Of a stretch of DNA of 64,000 nucleotides, positions 1 to 9,005 are shown piece by piece. The stretch spans positions 186,001-250,000 of the forward strand of contig NZ_JZUE01000003.1 of the NCBI RefSeq assembly GCF_000969605.1, in the 5' to 3' direction. Position 1 is the stretch's first letter; the number at the start of each line of letters is the position of its first letter. The notes under the pieces were generated by a model. The model was not told the origin of the DNA. It did no database searches and worked only from the letters and a program-made list of their open reading frames with translations. Source of the stretch: Aquincola tertiaricarbonis. GTDB lineage: Bacteria; Pseudomonadota; Gammaproteobacteria; Burkholderiales; Burkholderiaceae_C. The position numbers and the translations under genes are program-made.

Positions 1-500
1 GCAAGAACGGCCTGGCGTGCCTGACCAACATGCGCGCGTTGAAGGACCCGATCGTGCTGAAGCCGCTGCCCGGCCTGCCGGTCATCCGCGACCTGATCGT
101 GGACATGACGCAGTTCTTCAAGCAGTACAACTCGATCACGCCGTACCTGATGAACGACGAGCCGCCGCCCGACAAGGAGCGTCTGCAGTCGCCGGAGGAG
201 CGTGACGAGCTGAACGGCCTGTACGAGTGCATCCTGTGCGCCAGCTGCTCCACCAGCTGCCCCAGCTTCTGGTGGAACCCCGACAAGTTCGTGGGCCCGG
301 CCGGCCTGCTGCAGGCCTACCGCTTCATCGCCGACAGCCGCGACCACGGCACGGCGGAGCGGCTGGACAACCTCGAGGATCCGTACCGCCTGTTCCGCTG
401 CCACACGATCATGAACTGCGTCGACGTCTGCCCCAAGGGCCTGAACCCGACGAAGGCGATCGGCAAGATCAAGGAACTGATGGTTCGCCGCGCGGTTTGA
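1..500 (+). CDS. sdhB: Succinate dehydrogenase iron-sulfur subunit (3' part)
   Basis: This is the C-terminal part of the iron-sulfur subunit of succinate dehydrogenase (complex II). The subunit passes electrons from the flavoprotein to the membrane anchor and quinone in the cytoplasmic membrane. The window opens inside the gene, and the reading frame starts at base 3. Two cysteine clusters are visible, [20 protein letters not shown] and [20 protein letters not shown]. They are the ligands of the [4Fe-4S] and [3Fe-4S] centres and match the well-known SdhB C-terminus. The plant-type [2Fe-2S] domain lies outside the window. sdhE follows 41 bp later and gltA after that, a normal TCA-cycle gene order. 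The call is certain; only the 5' end is missing. Confidence 0.97.
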   Translation, partial: KNGLACLTNMRALKDPIVLKPLPGLPVIRDLIVDMTQFFKQYNSITPYLMNDEPPPDKERLQSPEERDELNGLYECILCASCSTSCPSFWWNPDKFVGPAGLLQAYRFIADSRDHGTAERLDNLEDPYRLFRCHTIMNCVDVCPKGLNPTKAIGKIKELMVRRAV

Positions 501-541
501 GTGCGGGGATGCACGCAGGTCAGGACGATGCAAGGGTGACG

Positions 542-829
542 ATGGACACTGTGCTCGACGCTAATGCAATCAACCGCCTCAAATGGCGTTGCCGACGGGG
601 GCTGCTCGAGAACGACCTGTTCATCGAGCGCTTCTTCCAGCGGCATGAGAGCCACCTGACCGAATCGCAGGCCCAGGCCTTGCTGGCATTGATGGATCTG
701 GCGGACAACGATCTGCTGGATCTGCTGTTGATGCGCACTGAACCGAGTGAAGAGATGGACCGGCCAGAGGTCCACGAACTGCTCGCGATGATGAGAACCC
801 CCGGAACCATCCTCCAGAAAGGGAAGTGA
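542..829 (+). CDS. sdhE: FAD assembly factor SdhE (succinate dehydrogenase assembly factor 2)
   Basis: This is a 95-residue protein of the SdhE/SDHAF2 (YgfY, Sdh5) family, which helps attach FAD covalently to the flavoprotein subunit SdhA. The family signature RGxxE is present as [10 protein letters not shown] near residue 19. It is followed by the usual helical pattern, with acidic and leucine-rich segments ([16 protein letters not shown]). The ATG at 542 was chosen because it gives the typical family length of 80-100 residues; longer upstream reading runs back through sdhB in another frame. The stop codon lies one base before the gltA start, so the two are probably translated together. Confidence 0.93.
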   Translation: MDTVLDANAINRLKWRCRRGLLENDLFIERFFQRHESHLTESQAQALLALMDLADNDLLDLLLMRTEPSEEMDRPEVHELLAMMRTPGTILQKGK

Positions 830-830
830 G

Positions 831-2141
831 ATGACCCCCTCCGACGTGAAAGCCACCCTGTCGTTCACTGACGGCAGCCCCAGCATGGACCTGCCGATCT
901 ACAAGGGCACGGTGGGCCCGGACGTCATCGACATCCGCAAGCTGTACGCGCAGACCGGCAAGTTCACCTACGACCCCGGCTTCCTGTCGACCGCCTCGTG
1001 CAACTCCACGATCACCTACATCGACGGCGACAAGGGCGAGCTGCTGTACCGCGGCTACCCCATCGAGCAGCTGGCCACCAAGTGCGACTTCCTCGAGACC
1101 TGCTACCTGCTGCTGAACGGCGAACTGCCCGGCGTGCAGCAGAAGGAAGACTTCGTCAAGCTGGTGACCAACCACACGATGGTCAACGAGCAGATGCAGT
1201 TCTTCCTGCGTGGCTTCCGTCGTGATGCGCACCCGATGGCGGTGATGACCGGCCTGGTGGGTGGCCTGTCGGCTTTCTATCACGACAGCACCGACATAAC
1301 GAACCCGCAGCACCGCGAGATCTCGGCCATCCGCCTGATCGCCAAGATGCCCACGCTGGTGGCCATGGCCTACAAGTACGGCATTGGCCAGCCCTACATC
1401 TATCCGAAGAACGAGCTGTCCTACACGGCCAACTTCATGCGGATGATGTTCGCCACGCCGTGCGAGGAATACGTACCCAACGACGTGCTGGTGCGCGCGA
1501 TGGACCGCATCTTCATCCTGCATGCCGACCATGAGCAGAACGCCTCCACCTCCACGGTGCGGCTGTGCGGCTCGTCGGGCACCAACCCGTTCGCGGCGAT
1601 CGCAGCCGGCGTGGCCTGCCTGTGGGGCCCGGCGCACGGCGGCGCCAACGAGGCGGCGCTCAACATGCTGGAAGACATCCAGCGCCAGGGCGGCGCCGAG
1701 AAGATTGGCGAGTTCATCAAGCAGGTGAAGGACAAGAACAGCAGCGTCAAGCTGATGGGCTTCGGCCACCGCGTGTACAAGAACTACGACCCGCGCGCCA
1801 AGCTGATGCGCGAGACCTGCCACGAGGTGCTGGACGCGCTGGGCCTGCATGACGACCCGATGTTCAAGCTGGCGATGTCGCTGGAGAAGATCGCCCTGGA
1901 AGACGACTACTTCGTGTCGCGCAAGCTGTACCCGAACGTCGACTTCTACTCGGGCATCGTGCAGCGCGCCATCGGCATCCCGGTGAGCCTGTTCACCGCG
2001 ATCTTTGCGCTGGCCCGCACGGTCGGCTGGATCGCCCAGCTCAACGAGATGATCGGCGACCCGGAGTACAAGATCGGCCGTCCGCGCCAGCTGTTCTCGG
2101 GCGCCACCGCCCGCGACGTGAAGCCGATCGAGCAACGCTGA
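831..2141 (+). CDS. gltA: Citrate synthase (type II, hexameric)
   Basis: This 436-residue citrate synthase condenses acetyl-CoA with oxaloacetate in the TCA cycle. The catalytic triad is visible: His269 in [10 protein letters not shown], His313 in [13 protein letters not shown] and Asp371 in NVDFYSG. Length and sequence match the Gram-negative NADH-regulated class. The start ATG follows the sdhE stop by one base, and its ribosome-binding site (GAAAGGGAAG) lies inside the end of sdhE. A strong intrinsic terminator at 2162-2187 closes the sdh-gltA transcription unit. Confidence 0.98.
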   Translation: MTPSDVKATLSFTDGSPSMDLPIYKGTVGPDVIDIRKLYAQTGKFTYDPGFLSTASCNSTITYIDGDKGELLYRGYPIEQLATKCDFLETCYLLLNGELPGVQQKEDFVKLVTNHTMVNEQMQFFLRGFRRDAHPMAVMTGLVGGLSAFYHDSTDITNPQHREISAIRLIAKMPTLVAMAYKYGIGQPYIYPKNELSYTANFMRMMFATPCEEYVPNDVLVRAMDRIFILHADHEQNASTSTVRLCGSSGTNPFAAIAAGVACLWGPAHGGANEAALNMLEDIQRQGGAEKIGEFIKQVKDKNSSVKLMGFGHRVYKNYDPRAKLMRETCHEVLDALGLHDDPMFKLAMSLEKIALEDDYFVSRKLYPNVDFYSGIVQRAIGIPVSLFTAIFALARTVGWIAQLNEMIGDPEYKIGRPRQLFSGATARDVKPIEQR

Positions 2142-2161
2142 TCGGGCTTTCGCCCCCTGAG

Positions 2162-2187
2162 AACGCCCCGGTCCCCCGGGGCGTTTT
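2162..2187 (+). terminator. Rho-independent terminator after gltA
   Basis: A perfect 10-bp stem (AACGCCCCGG at 2162-2171 with CCGGGGCGTT at 2176-2185) encloses a four-base loop and runs into a short T tract. It lies 21 bp past the gltA stop codon. No opposing gene ends here, so it should end the sdh-gltA transcript. Confidence 0.9.
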
Positions 2188-2323
2188 GCATTGGGACGTC
2201 GATGGGAGCTTTCGCAGCACGCGAAGGCTCGATACACCAATGCCGCACTCCGGCCCTTCCGCCGGGGGCTATGCTTTTGAACCTGCCGCGCGGCCGCCGC
2301 GTGAGCCCAGAAGGAGACACGAG

Positions 2324-3313
2324 ATGAATGCATCCCCGCTGCGCCGCAGCCTGTGCCTGGCGGCCGCTGCTGCCGGCCTGCTGGTGGCCGCCGCCCCCGC
2401 TGCGCTGGCCCAGTCCGCGGCCGCCTATCCGCAGCGGCCGGTCACCTTCATGGTGCCGTTCCCCGCCGGCAGCGCCACCGACCAGCTGGCCCGGGTGCTC
2501 GGCGAGCATGTCGGCCGCGCGGTCGGCCAGGCGGTGATCGTCGAGAACCGCCCGGGCGCGAACGGCGGCATCGGCACCGCCGCGGCGGCCAAGGCGCCGG
2601 CCGACGGCTACAGCTTCCTGATCGCCACCAGCACCACGCATGCGGCCAATGCCTCGCTGTACCGCAAGTTGCCGTATGACCCGATCAAGGACTTCACGCC
2701 GGTCTCGCGCCTGGGCGAGATTCCGTTCGTGATGCTGGTGAACCCCCAGGTGCCGGCGGACAGTGCGCAGAAGTTCGTGGCCCATGCGCGGTCCCAGCCC
2801 GAGAAGCTGGCGTGGGGTTCCGGCTCCAGCGGCAGCCTGATCCCGGGCCATGCGCTGGTGGCGGCCAACAAGCTGCAGATGGTGCATGTGCCCTACAAGG
2901 GCGTGCAGCCGGCGGTCACCGATGCGATTGGCGGGCAGATCCAGCTGGTGTTCGCCGACCTGGCCACCGCGGTGCCGCAGATCAAGGCCGGCAAGCTGCG
3001 CGCGCTGGCCGTCACCTCGGCGTCGGAGCATTCGATGCTGCCCGGCGTGCCGCCGATGTCGACCGTGGTGCCGGCCTTCGAGATGACGGCCTGGTTCGCC
3101 ATGTATGCCCCGGCTGGGACGCCCGAGCCGGTGCTGCGCAGGATGAACCAGCTGGTGCGCGCCGCGCTGACCGACCCGGCGGTGCAGCAGAAGATGGCCG
3201 TTTCGGGCTTCACCCTCACGCCCAGCACGCCGGCCGAGCTGGGCCTGTTCGCCGCGAAGGAAACGGTGAAGTGGGCCAAGGCCGTGAACAGCGCGGGCAT
3301 CGCGCCCGAATAG
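2324..3313 (+). CDS. Bug-family tripartite tricarboxylate transporter substrate-binding protein
   Basis: This is a 329-residue periplasmic binding protein of the Bug/TctC family. A signal peptide spans about residues 1-30 (basic MNASPLRRS, hydrophobic alanine/leucine core, ALAQ cleavage region). The mature protein shows Bug hallmarks: YPQRPVTFMVPFPAGSATD, VENRPGANGGIG, VPYKGVQPAV and the closing MYAPAGTPEPVL segment. Such proteins capture carboxylates or small aromatic compounds. No membrane partner (TctA/TctB) is nearby, as is common for the many orphan Bug proteins of Burkholderiales. The start at 2324 follows an AAGGAG ribosome-binding site. The ligand cannot be read from the sequence. The downstream LysR gene is 33 bp away on the same strand. 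Confidence 0.93.
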   Translation: MNASPLRRSLCLAAAAAGLLVAAAPAALAQSAAAYPQRPVTFMVPFPAGSATDQLARVLGEHVGRAVGQAVIVENRPGANGGIGTAAAAKAPADGYSFLIATSTTHAANASLYRKLPYDPIKDFTPVSRLGEIPFVMLVNPQVPADSAQKFVAHARSQPEKLAWGSGSSGSLIPGHALVAANKLQMVHVPYKGVQPAVTDAIGGQIQLVFADLATAVPQIKAGKLRALAVTSASEHSMLPGVPPMSTVVPAFEMTAWFAMYAPAGTPEPVLRRMNQLVRAALTDPAVQQKMAVSGFTLTPSTPAELGLFAAKETVKWAKAVNSAGIAPE

Positions 3314-3346
3314 GCGCGCCGCACGCCCGCCGCGCCGCCGCCGCCC

Positions 3347-4276
3347 ATGCGCTTCGACCTCACCACGCTGAACCTCGTGCTGGCCATCGCCGAAACCCGC
3401 AGCATCACCGCCGGTGCCCAGCGGGAGCACCTGGCGCTGGCGGCCGCCAGCCGGCGGCTGTCGGATGTGGAGACGCGGCTGGGCGTGAAGCTTTTCGACC
3501 GTCGCGCGCGTGGCGTGGAACTGACCGAAGCCGGCCATGCGCTGGTGCGCCACATCCGCAGCCTGAATGCCTCGCTCAACGCGCTGGAGAGCGAGGTGAT
3601 GGAGTTCTCCCGCGGCATCCGCGGCCACCTTCGCATTGCGGCCAACGCCGGCGCCATCGCCGAATCGTTGCCGGCCGACCTGGCGGCGTTTTCGCAGGCG
3701 CACCCGGGCATCCGCATCAGCCTGGAAGACCTGGGCAGCGCGCAGGTGCTGGCCGCGGTGGCCGACGGCCGCGCGGACGTGGGCGTGTACGTGCCGCCGC
3801 AGCACCTGGAAGAAGGCCTGAGCACGCACGCGTACCGCGAGGCGCTGCTGCGTGCCGTGGTGCCGCGCGGCCATGCGCTGGCGCGGCGCAAGTCGGTGGA
3901 CTTCGATGCGCTGCTCGATCACGAGATCGTCGGCCTGCCCATCGGCAGCTCGTTGCACCAGACGATGCTGGAACATGCGCAGCGCTCGGGCCGCGTGCTG
4001 AACGTGCGCGTGCAGGTGCGTGGCTTCGACGCCGTGGCGCAGCTGGTGGAGGCCGGCCTGGGCGTGGCGCTGCTGCCCGCGGGCGTGGCCGACCGGCTGC
4101 AGCGCGTGTTCGACGTGAAGGTGCTCGGCTTCACCGAACCCTGGGCCCGGCGGCAGTACCGCCTGGCCGTGCGAACCCAACCCGTGCTGCCCACCGCGGT
4201 GCAGCGCTTCATCGACGCCCTGGGCGCGGCCGCCGCGCCCGGCCCGTCGTCTCCTTCGAACCCTGACCTGGAGTAG
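3347..4276 (+). CDS. LysR-family transcriptional regulator
   Basis: This is a 309-residue LysR-type regulator. The N-terminal winged helix-turn-helix covers about residues 5-65 ([37 protein letters not shown]), and the effector-binding domain follows from about residue 90. It starts 33 bp after the Bug gene and stops 5 bp before leuC on the same strand. It is therefore probably cotranscribed with leuC or regulates the neighbouring Bug gene. A LysR gene just upstream of leuC is a recurring Burkholderiales arrangement. The effector is unknown. A link to leucine synthesis would be inference from position only. Confidence 0.92.
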   Translation: MRFDLTTLNLVLAIAETRSITAGAQREHLALAAASRRLSDVETRLGVKLFDRRARGVELTEAGHALVRHIRSLNASLNALESEVMEFSRGIRGHLRIAANAGAIAESLPADLAAFSQAHPGIRISLEDLGSAQVLAAVADGRADVGVYVPPQHLEEGLSTHAYREALLRAVVPRGHALARRKSVDFDALLDHEIVGLPIGSSLHQTMLEHAQRSGRVLNVRVQVRGFDAVAQLVEAGLGVALLPAGVADRLQRVFDVKVLGFTEPWARRQYRLAVRTQPVLPTAVQRFIDALGAAAAPGPSSPSNPDLE

Positions 4277-4281
4277 CCACC

Positions 4282-5697
4282 ATGACCGGCCGCACGCTTT
4301 ACGACAAGATCTGGGACGAGCACGTCGTCCACTCCGAGGAAGACGGCACCGCGGTGCTCTACATCGACCGCCATCTGCTGCACGAGGTGACCAGCCCGCA
4401 GGCCTTCGAAGGGCTGGACATCGCCTCGCGCAAGACCTGGCGCATTTCGGCCAACCTGGCCGTGAGCGACCACAACGTGCCCACCACCGACCGCTCGGGC
4501 GGCATCACCGACCCGGTGTCGAAGCTGCAGGTCGACACGCTGGACAAGAACTGCGACCGCTTCGGCATCACGCAATTCAAGATGAACGACCTGCGCCAGG
4601 GCATCGTGCACGTCATCGGCCCGGAGCAGGGCGCCACGCTGCCCGGCATGACGGTGGTGTGCGGCGACTCGCACACCTCCACCCACGGCGCCTTCGGCGC
4701 GCTGGCGCACGGCATCGGCACCAGCGAGGTGGAGCATGTGCTGGCCACGCAGACGCTGCTGGCCAAGAAGGCCAGGAACATGCTGATCAAGGTGGAAGGC
4801 AAGCTGCCTGCCGGCTGCGGCGCCAAGGACATCGTGCTGGCCATCATTGGCAAGATCGGCACCGCCGGCGGCACCGGCTACACCATCGAGTTCGCCGGCT
4901 CGGCCATCCGCGCGCTGAGCATGGAAGGCCGCATGACGGTGTGCAACATGGCCATCGAAGGCGGCGCCCGCGCCGGCCTGGTGGCGGTGGACGAGACCAC
5001 GATCAACTACGTGAAGAACCGGCCGCTGGCGCCCAAGCCCGGGGTGGAGTGGGACCAGGCGGTGGCCTACTGGCGCACGCTGCACTCCGATGCCGACGCG
5101 CACTGGGACGCCGTGGTCGAGCTGGACGCGAGCAGCATCCGCCCGCAGGTCACCTGGGGCACCTCGCCCGAGATGGTGCTGTCCATCGAAGACCGCGTGC
5201 CCGACCCCGACCGCGAGAAGGACGCCAACAAGCGCGGCGCGATGGAGCGTGCGCTGCAGTACATGGCGCTGCAGCCCAACCAGGCCATCAGCGACATCCG
5301 CATCGACAAGGTGTTCATCGGCTCCTGCACCAACTCGCGCATCGAGGACATGCGCGAAGCCGCCGCCGTCGTGCGCCGCCTGGGCGGCCGCGTGGCCTCT
5401 AACGTCAAGCTGGCGATGGTGGTGCCGGGCTCCGGCCTCGTGAAGGCGCAGGCCGAGAAGGAAGGCCTGGACCAGATCTTCAAGGCCGCCGGATTCGAGT
5501 GGCGCGAGCCGGGCTGCAGCATGTGCCTGGCGATGAACGCCGACCGGCTGGAGCCGGGCGAGCGCTGCGCCTCCACCAGCAACCGCAACTTCGAAGGCCG
5601 CCAGGGCGCCGGCGGCCGCACCCACCTCGTGAGCCCGGCGATGGCCGCCGCGGCCGCGCTGGAGGGCCACTTCGTCGACGTGCGCCGCATCGCCTGA
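4282..5697 (+). CDS. leuC: 3-isopropylmalate dehydratase large subunit
   Basis: This 471-residue aconitase-family subunit isomerises 2-isopropylmalate to 3-isopropylmalate in leucine biosynthesis, together with LeuD. Family landmarks are the N-terminal [48 protein letters not shown] (the first cluster cysteine) and [10 protein letters not shown] (the other two cysteines of the [4Fe-4S] cluster). Length is normal for the bacterial LeuC class. It follows the LysR gene by 5 bp and precedes the entericidin-like gene and leuD, with which it should form one operon. Confidence 0.98.
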   Translation: MTGRTLYDKIWDEHVVHSEEDGTAVLYIDRHLLHEVTSPQAFEGLDIASRKTWRISANLAVSDHNVPTTDRSGGITDPVSKLQVDTLDKNCDRFGITQFKMNDLRQGIVHVIGPEQGATLPGMTVVCGDSHTSTHGAFGALAHGIGTSEVEHVLATQTLLAKKARNMLIKVEGKLPAGCGAKDIVLAIIGKIGTAGGTGYTIEFAGSAIRALSMEGRMTVCNMAIEGGARAGLVAVDETTINYVKNRPLAPKPGVEWDQAVAYWRTLHSDADAHWDAVVELDASSIRPQVTWGTSPEMVLSIEDRVPDPDREKDANKRGAMERALQYMALQPNQAISDIRIDKVFIGSCTNSRIEDMREAAAVVRRLGGRVASNVKLAMVVPGSGLVKAQAEKEGLDQIFKAAGFEWREPGCSMCLAMNADRLEPGERCASTSNRNFEGRQGAGGRTHLVSPAMAAAAALEGHFVDVRRIA

Positions 5698-5711
5698 CGG
5701 AGGGCCGCACC

Positions 5712-5840
5712 ATGCGCAACAAGCTCGCCCTGGGGTTGCTGATGCTCGGCCTGCTGGCCGGCTGCAACACCATCCAGGGCATCGGCAAGGACGTGTCCAA
5801 GGCCGGCCAGACCATCGAAGACGCCGCTCGAAAGAAATAA
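5712..5840 (+). CDS. Entericidin A/B-like small lipoprotein
   Basis: This 42-residue lipopeptide lies between leuC and leuD. It has a basic start (MRNK), a short hydrophobic segment and a lipobox LAGC with the lipidated Cys at residue 18. A mature peptide of 25 residues remains (NTIQGIGKDVSKAGQTIEDA, then a basic end). This is the entericidin pattern of short amphipathic envelope lipoproteins. The GGAGGG ribosome-binding site lies at the end of leuC, and leuD starts 3 bp after the stop. It is therefore embedded in the leucine operon. Entericidins have been discussed as toxin/antidote or envelope-stress peptides; what this copy does is not known. Confidence 0.88.
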   Translation: MRNKLALGLLMLGLLAGCNTIQGIGKDVSKAGQTIEDAARKK

Positions 5841-5843
5841 GCC

Positions 5844-6488
5844 ATGCAAGCCTTCACCGTGCACCAGGGCCTCGTCGCCCCCATGGACCGCGAGAACGTC
5901 GACACCGACGCGATCATCCCCAAGCAGTTCCTAAAGTCGATCAAGCGCTCGGGCTTCGGCCCGAACCTGTTCGACGAATGGCGCTACCTCGACCATGGCG
6001 AGCCGGGGCAGGACCCGGCCAGCCGCAAGCCGAACCCGGACTTCGTGCTCAACCAGCCGCGCTACCAGGGCGCCTCGGTGCTGCTGGCGCGGCAGAACTT
6101 CGGCTGCGGCTCCAGCCGCGAGCACGCGCCCTGGGCGCTGGACCAGTACGGCTTCCGCGCCCTCATCGCGCCGAGCTTCGCCGACATCTTCTTCAACAAC
6201 TGCTTCAAGAACGGCCTGCTGCCGATCCGCCTGCCCGAGTCGCAGGTGGCGCAGCTGTTCGACGAGGTGGCGGCCTTCGTCGGCTACCGGCTCACCATCG
6301 ACCTGCAGCGGCAGGTCGTCATCAAGCCGGACGGCACGGAGCTGGCCTTCGACATCGAACCCTTCCGCAAGTACTGCCTGGTCAACGGCTTCGACGACAT
6401 CGGCCTGACGCTGCGCCATGCCGACAAGATCCGCGCCTTCGAGGCCGAGCGCCTGCTGCAGAAGCCCTGGCTGGGCCGCACGCTGTAA
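5844..6488 (+). CDS. leuD: 3-isopropylmalate dehydratase small subunit
   Basis: This is the 214-residue partner of LeuC. It carries the swivelling aconitase-type domain: [20 protein letters not shown] near the start and [15 protein letters not shown] in the substrate-recognition loop. Length is typical of bacterial LeuD. It starts 3 bp after the entericidin-like gene and is followed 22 bp later by leuB, so leuC, the lipopeptide, leuD and leuB read as one unit. Confidence 0.98.
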   Translation: MQAFTVHQGLVAPMDRENVDTDAIIPKQFLKSIKRSGFGPNLFDEWRYLDHGEPGQDPASRKPNPDFVLNQPRYQGASVLLARQNFGCGSSREHAPWALDQYGFRALIAPSFADIFFNNCFKNGLLPIRLPESQVAQLFDEVAAFVGYRLTIDLQRQVVIKPDGTELAFDIEPFRKYCLVNGFDDIGLTLRHADKIRAFEAERLLQKPWLGRTL

Positions 6489-6510
6489 TCACGCCAAGAG
6501 GACAAGACAC

Positions 6511-7608
6511 ATGAAGATTGCAGTGCTGCCGGGTGACGGCATCGGCCCGGAGATCGTCGACGAGGCGGTCAAGGTGTTGAAGGTGCTCGACCTGAGCTTC
6601 GAGCTGGAAAGCGCCCCGGTGGGCGGCGCCGCCTACGAGGCCAGCGGCCATCCGCTGCCCGAGGCCACGCTCGACCTGGCCAAGGCCGCCGATGCGGTGC
6701 TGTTCGGCGCCGTCGGCGACTGGAAGTACGACAAGCTGGACCGCCCGCTGCGGCCCGAGCAGGCCATCCTGGGGCTGCGCAAGCACCTGGGCCTGTTCGC
6801 CAACTTCCGCCCGGCGATCTGCTACGAGCAGCTGACCCATGCCTCCAGCCTGAAGCCCGAACTGGTGGCGGGGCTGGACATCCTCATCATCCGCGAGCTG
6901 ACCGGCGACATCTACTTCGGCCAGCCGCGCGGCCGCCGCACCGCGGTGGACGGGCACTTCCCCGGCACCGAGGAAGCGTTCGACACCATGCGCTACAGCC
7001 GGCCGGAGATCGAGCGCATCGCGCACGTGGCCTTCCAGGCGGCGCGCAAGCGCGGCGGGCGCGTCACCAGCGTGGACAAGGCCAACGTGCTGGAGACCTT
7101 CCAGTTCTGGAAGGACGTGGTCACCGAGGTGCATGCGCAGTACCCGGACGTGCAGCTCGACCACATGTACGTGGACAACGCCGCCATGCAGTTGGTGAAG
7201 GCGCCGAAGAAGTTCGACGTCATCGTCACCGGCAACATGTTCGGCGACATCCTGTCGGACGCGGCGGCGATGCTGACCGGCTCCATCGGCATGCTGCCCT
7301 CGGCTTCGTTGGACAAAAACAACAAGGGGCTGTACGAGCCCAGCCATGGCAGCGCGCCGGACATCGCCGGCAAGGGCATCGCCAACCCGCTGGCTACAAT
7401 CTTGTCTGCTGCCATGATGCTCCGCTTCTCCCTCAACCAGCCCCAGGCTGCCGACCGCATCGAGTCGGCCGTCAGCGCCGTGCTGTCGGCAGGGTTGCGC
7501 ACGCCGGACATCTGGAGCGAGGGCACGCACAAGGTGGGCACCCGCGAGATGGGCGACGCCGTGGTCGACGCGATCGTCAAGACCACCAAGGGCATTACCA
7601 AGAGCTAG
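6511..7608 (+). CDS. leuB: 3-isopropylmalate dehydrogenase
   Basis: This 365-residue NAD-dependent enzyme oxidatively decarboxylates 3-isopropylmalate to 2-oxoisocaproate. The N-terminus [15 protein letters not shown], the [13 protein letters not shown] segment, [20 protein letters not shown] and the nucleotide-binding [14 protein letters not shown] are all in place. The ATG at 6511 was chosen over a longer upstream reading because it gives the canonical N-terminus after an AAGAGGAC ribosome-binding site. It ends the leuCDB group. A large hairpin at 7635-7668 separates it from asd. Confidence 0.98.
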   Translation: MKIAVLPGDGIGPEIVDEAVKVLKVLDLSFELESAPVGGAAYEASGHPLPEATLDLAKAADAVLFGAVGDWKYDKLDRPLRPEQAILGLRKHLGLFANFRPAICYEQLTHASSLKPELVAGLDILIIRELTGDIYFGQPRGRRTAVDGHFPGTEEAFDTMRYSRPEIERIAHVAFQAARKRGGRVTSVDKANVLETFQFWKDVVTEVHAQYPDVQLDHMYVDNAAMQLVKAPKKFDVIVTGNMFGDILSDAAAMLTGSIGMLPSASLDKNNKGLYEPSHGSAPDIAGKGIANPLATILSAAMMLRFSLNQPQAADRIESAVSAVLSAGLRTPDIWSEGTHKVGTREMGDAVVDAIVKTTKGITKS

Positions 7609-7634
7609 CAAGCTCCGGTTCGTCTCGCCCCAAC

Positions 7635-7671
7635 CCTGGACCCCGGCGAAGCGAGCCGGGGAACCAGGTTT
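7635..7671 (+). terminator. Large hairpin between leuB and asd, terminator-like
   Basis: CCTGG (7635-7639) and CCCCGGC (7641-7647) pair with GCCGGGG (7655-7661) and CCAGG (7664-7668) around the loop GAAGCGA, with a small internal bulge. The stem is followed by TTTCTC. It sits 26 bp after leuB and 24 bp before asd. It could stop or weaken readthrough from the leu genes, or stabilise the leuB end. I see no clear promoter for asd in the space left. Confidence 0.55.
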
Positions 7672-7695
7672 CTCAACACGAAAGGGCGAACTGAA

Positions 7696-8823
7696 ATGGC
7701 ACTCACAGGTCTGGTTGGATGGCGCGGCATGGTCGGCTCCGTGCTGATGGACCGCATGGTCGCCGAGGGCGACTTCGATCACATCGAGCCGGTGTTCTTC
7801 AGCACCAGCAATGCGGGCGGCGCAGCCCCCGCGATGGCCAAGAACGAAACCAGGCTGCACGACGCCTTCGACATCGAGGCGCTCAAGCGCTGCGACATCA
7901 TCCTCACCGCCCAGGGCGGCGACTACACCTCCGAGGTGTACCCCAAGCTGCGCGCCGCCGGCTGGAACGGCCACTGGATCGACGCCGCCTCCACGCTGCG
8001 GATGAAGGACGACGCGGTCATCGTGCTGGACCCGGTGAACCTGCCCGTCATCAAGAACGCGCTGAGCAAGGGCGGCCGCAACTGGATCGGCGGCAACTGC
8101 ACCGTCAGCTGCATGCTCATGGGCGTGGGTGCGCTGTACAAGGCGGGCCTGGTCGAGTGGATGAGCACCCAGACCTACCAGGCGGCCTCCGGCGGCGGCG
8201 CGCAGCACATGCGCGAGCTGCTCACCCAGTTCGGCACCCTGAACGCCGCGGTGCGCCCGCTGCTGGACGACCCGAAGAGCGCCATCCTCGAGATCGACCG
8301 CCTGCTGGTGGCCCAGCAGCGCAGCCTGTCGGCCGACGAGACGCAGCACTTCGGCGTGCCGCTGGGTGGCTCCTTGATCCCCTGGATCGACAAGGACCTG
8401 GGCAACGGCATGTCCAAGGAAGAGTGGAAGGGCATGGCCGAGACCAACAAGATCATGGGCCAGGGCGAGGGCTTCGGCACGCCCGCGGTGCCGGTCGACG
8501 GCTTCTGCGTGCGCATCGGCGCGATGCGCTGCCATAGCCAAGCGCTCACTTTCAAGCTCAAGAAGGACGTGCCGCTGGCCGATCTTGAGGGCCTGATCGC
8601 CAACGACAACCCATGGGTCAAGCTTGTTCCGAATACCCGCGAAGCCACGCTGCGCGACCTGACGCCGGTGGCCACCACCGGCACGCTGACCATTCCGGTC
8701 GGCCGACTGCGCAAGATGGCGATGGGCCCGGAATACGTGGGCGCCTTCACCATCGGCGACCAGCTGCTGTGGGGCGCGGCCGAGCCGTTGCGCCGCATGC
8801 TGCGCATCCTGCTGGACGCCTGA
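7696..8823 (+). CDS. asd: Aspartate-semialdehyde dehydrogenase
   Basis: This 375-residue enzyme reduces aspartyl phosphate to aspartate semialdehyde, feeding lysine/diaminopimelate, threonine and methionine synthesis. The N-terminal NADP site is [17 protein letters not shown]. The catalytic cysteine is Cys135 in GGNCTVSCM, and the substrate region contains [13 protein letters not shown]. It belongs to the long enterobacterial-type Asd class of about 370 residues. It lies between the leu genes and fimV, a common Burkholderiales context. Start ATG 7696 is preceded by AAGGGCGAACTGAA. Confidence 0.98.
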   Translation: MALTGLVGWRGMVGSVLMDRMVAEGDFDHIEPVFFSTSNAGGAAPAMAKNETRLHDAFDIEALKRCDIILTAQGGDYTSEVYPKLRAAGWNGHWIDAASTLRMKDDAVIVLDPVNLPVIKNALSKGGRNWIGGNCTVSCMLMGVGALYKAGLVEWMSTQTYQAASGGGAQHMRELLTQFGTLNAAVRPLLDDPKSAILEIDRLLVAQQRSLSADETQHFGVPLGGSLIPWIDKDLGNGMSKEEWKGMAETNKIMGQGEGFGTPAVPVDGFCVRIGAMRCHSQALTFKLKKDVPLADLEGLIANDNPWVKLVPNTREATLRDLTPVATTGTLTIPVGRLRKMAMGPEYVGAFTIGDQLLWGAAEPLRRMLRILLDA

Positions 8824-8927
8824 CGCCGCAAACCGGTCGGCACGATCATCAGAAGTTGCATGAGCTCGTCAGGCTATATGCTTGCTGATATTGTGAATTC
8901 GACCGTTTGCAGGCTGCCGTGCAAGGC

Positions 8928-8980
8928 CCGGCGCCAGCCCCTACAAGACAACGTTGGCGCCGGTCCTGCCCTCGGGCGGG
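8928..8980 (+). promoter_or_regulatory. Structured leader of fimV: two stem-loops
   Basis: CCGGCGCCA at 8928-8936 is exactly complementary to TGGCGCCGG at 8955-8963, with an 18-base loop. It is followed directly by CCTGCC / GGCGGG (8965-8970 with 8975-8980) closing a CTCG loop. Both lie in the 182-bp gap between asd and the fimV start, ending 25 bases upstream of it. They may shape translation or RNA stability. Neither has a T tract, so termination is unlikely. Confidence 0.45.
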
Positions 8981-9005
8981 CCGCGATGTGCTGCCGGGAG
9001 ACACC

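Noticed and set aside
621-2333. Very long antisense open frames, such as this one opposite gltA and others opposite leuC, fimV and gabT
   Set aside because: They are the usual shadow frames of GC-rich coding DNA, with arginine/alanine/histidine-rich repetitive translations and no family features. The sense genes are unambiguous.
8907-9005. An upstream TTG start that would lengthen FimV by 33 residues
   Set aside because: The added residues are arginine/proline-rich and precede the signal-like segment. The TTG at 9006 has GGGAG upstream and gives the natural N-terminus.
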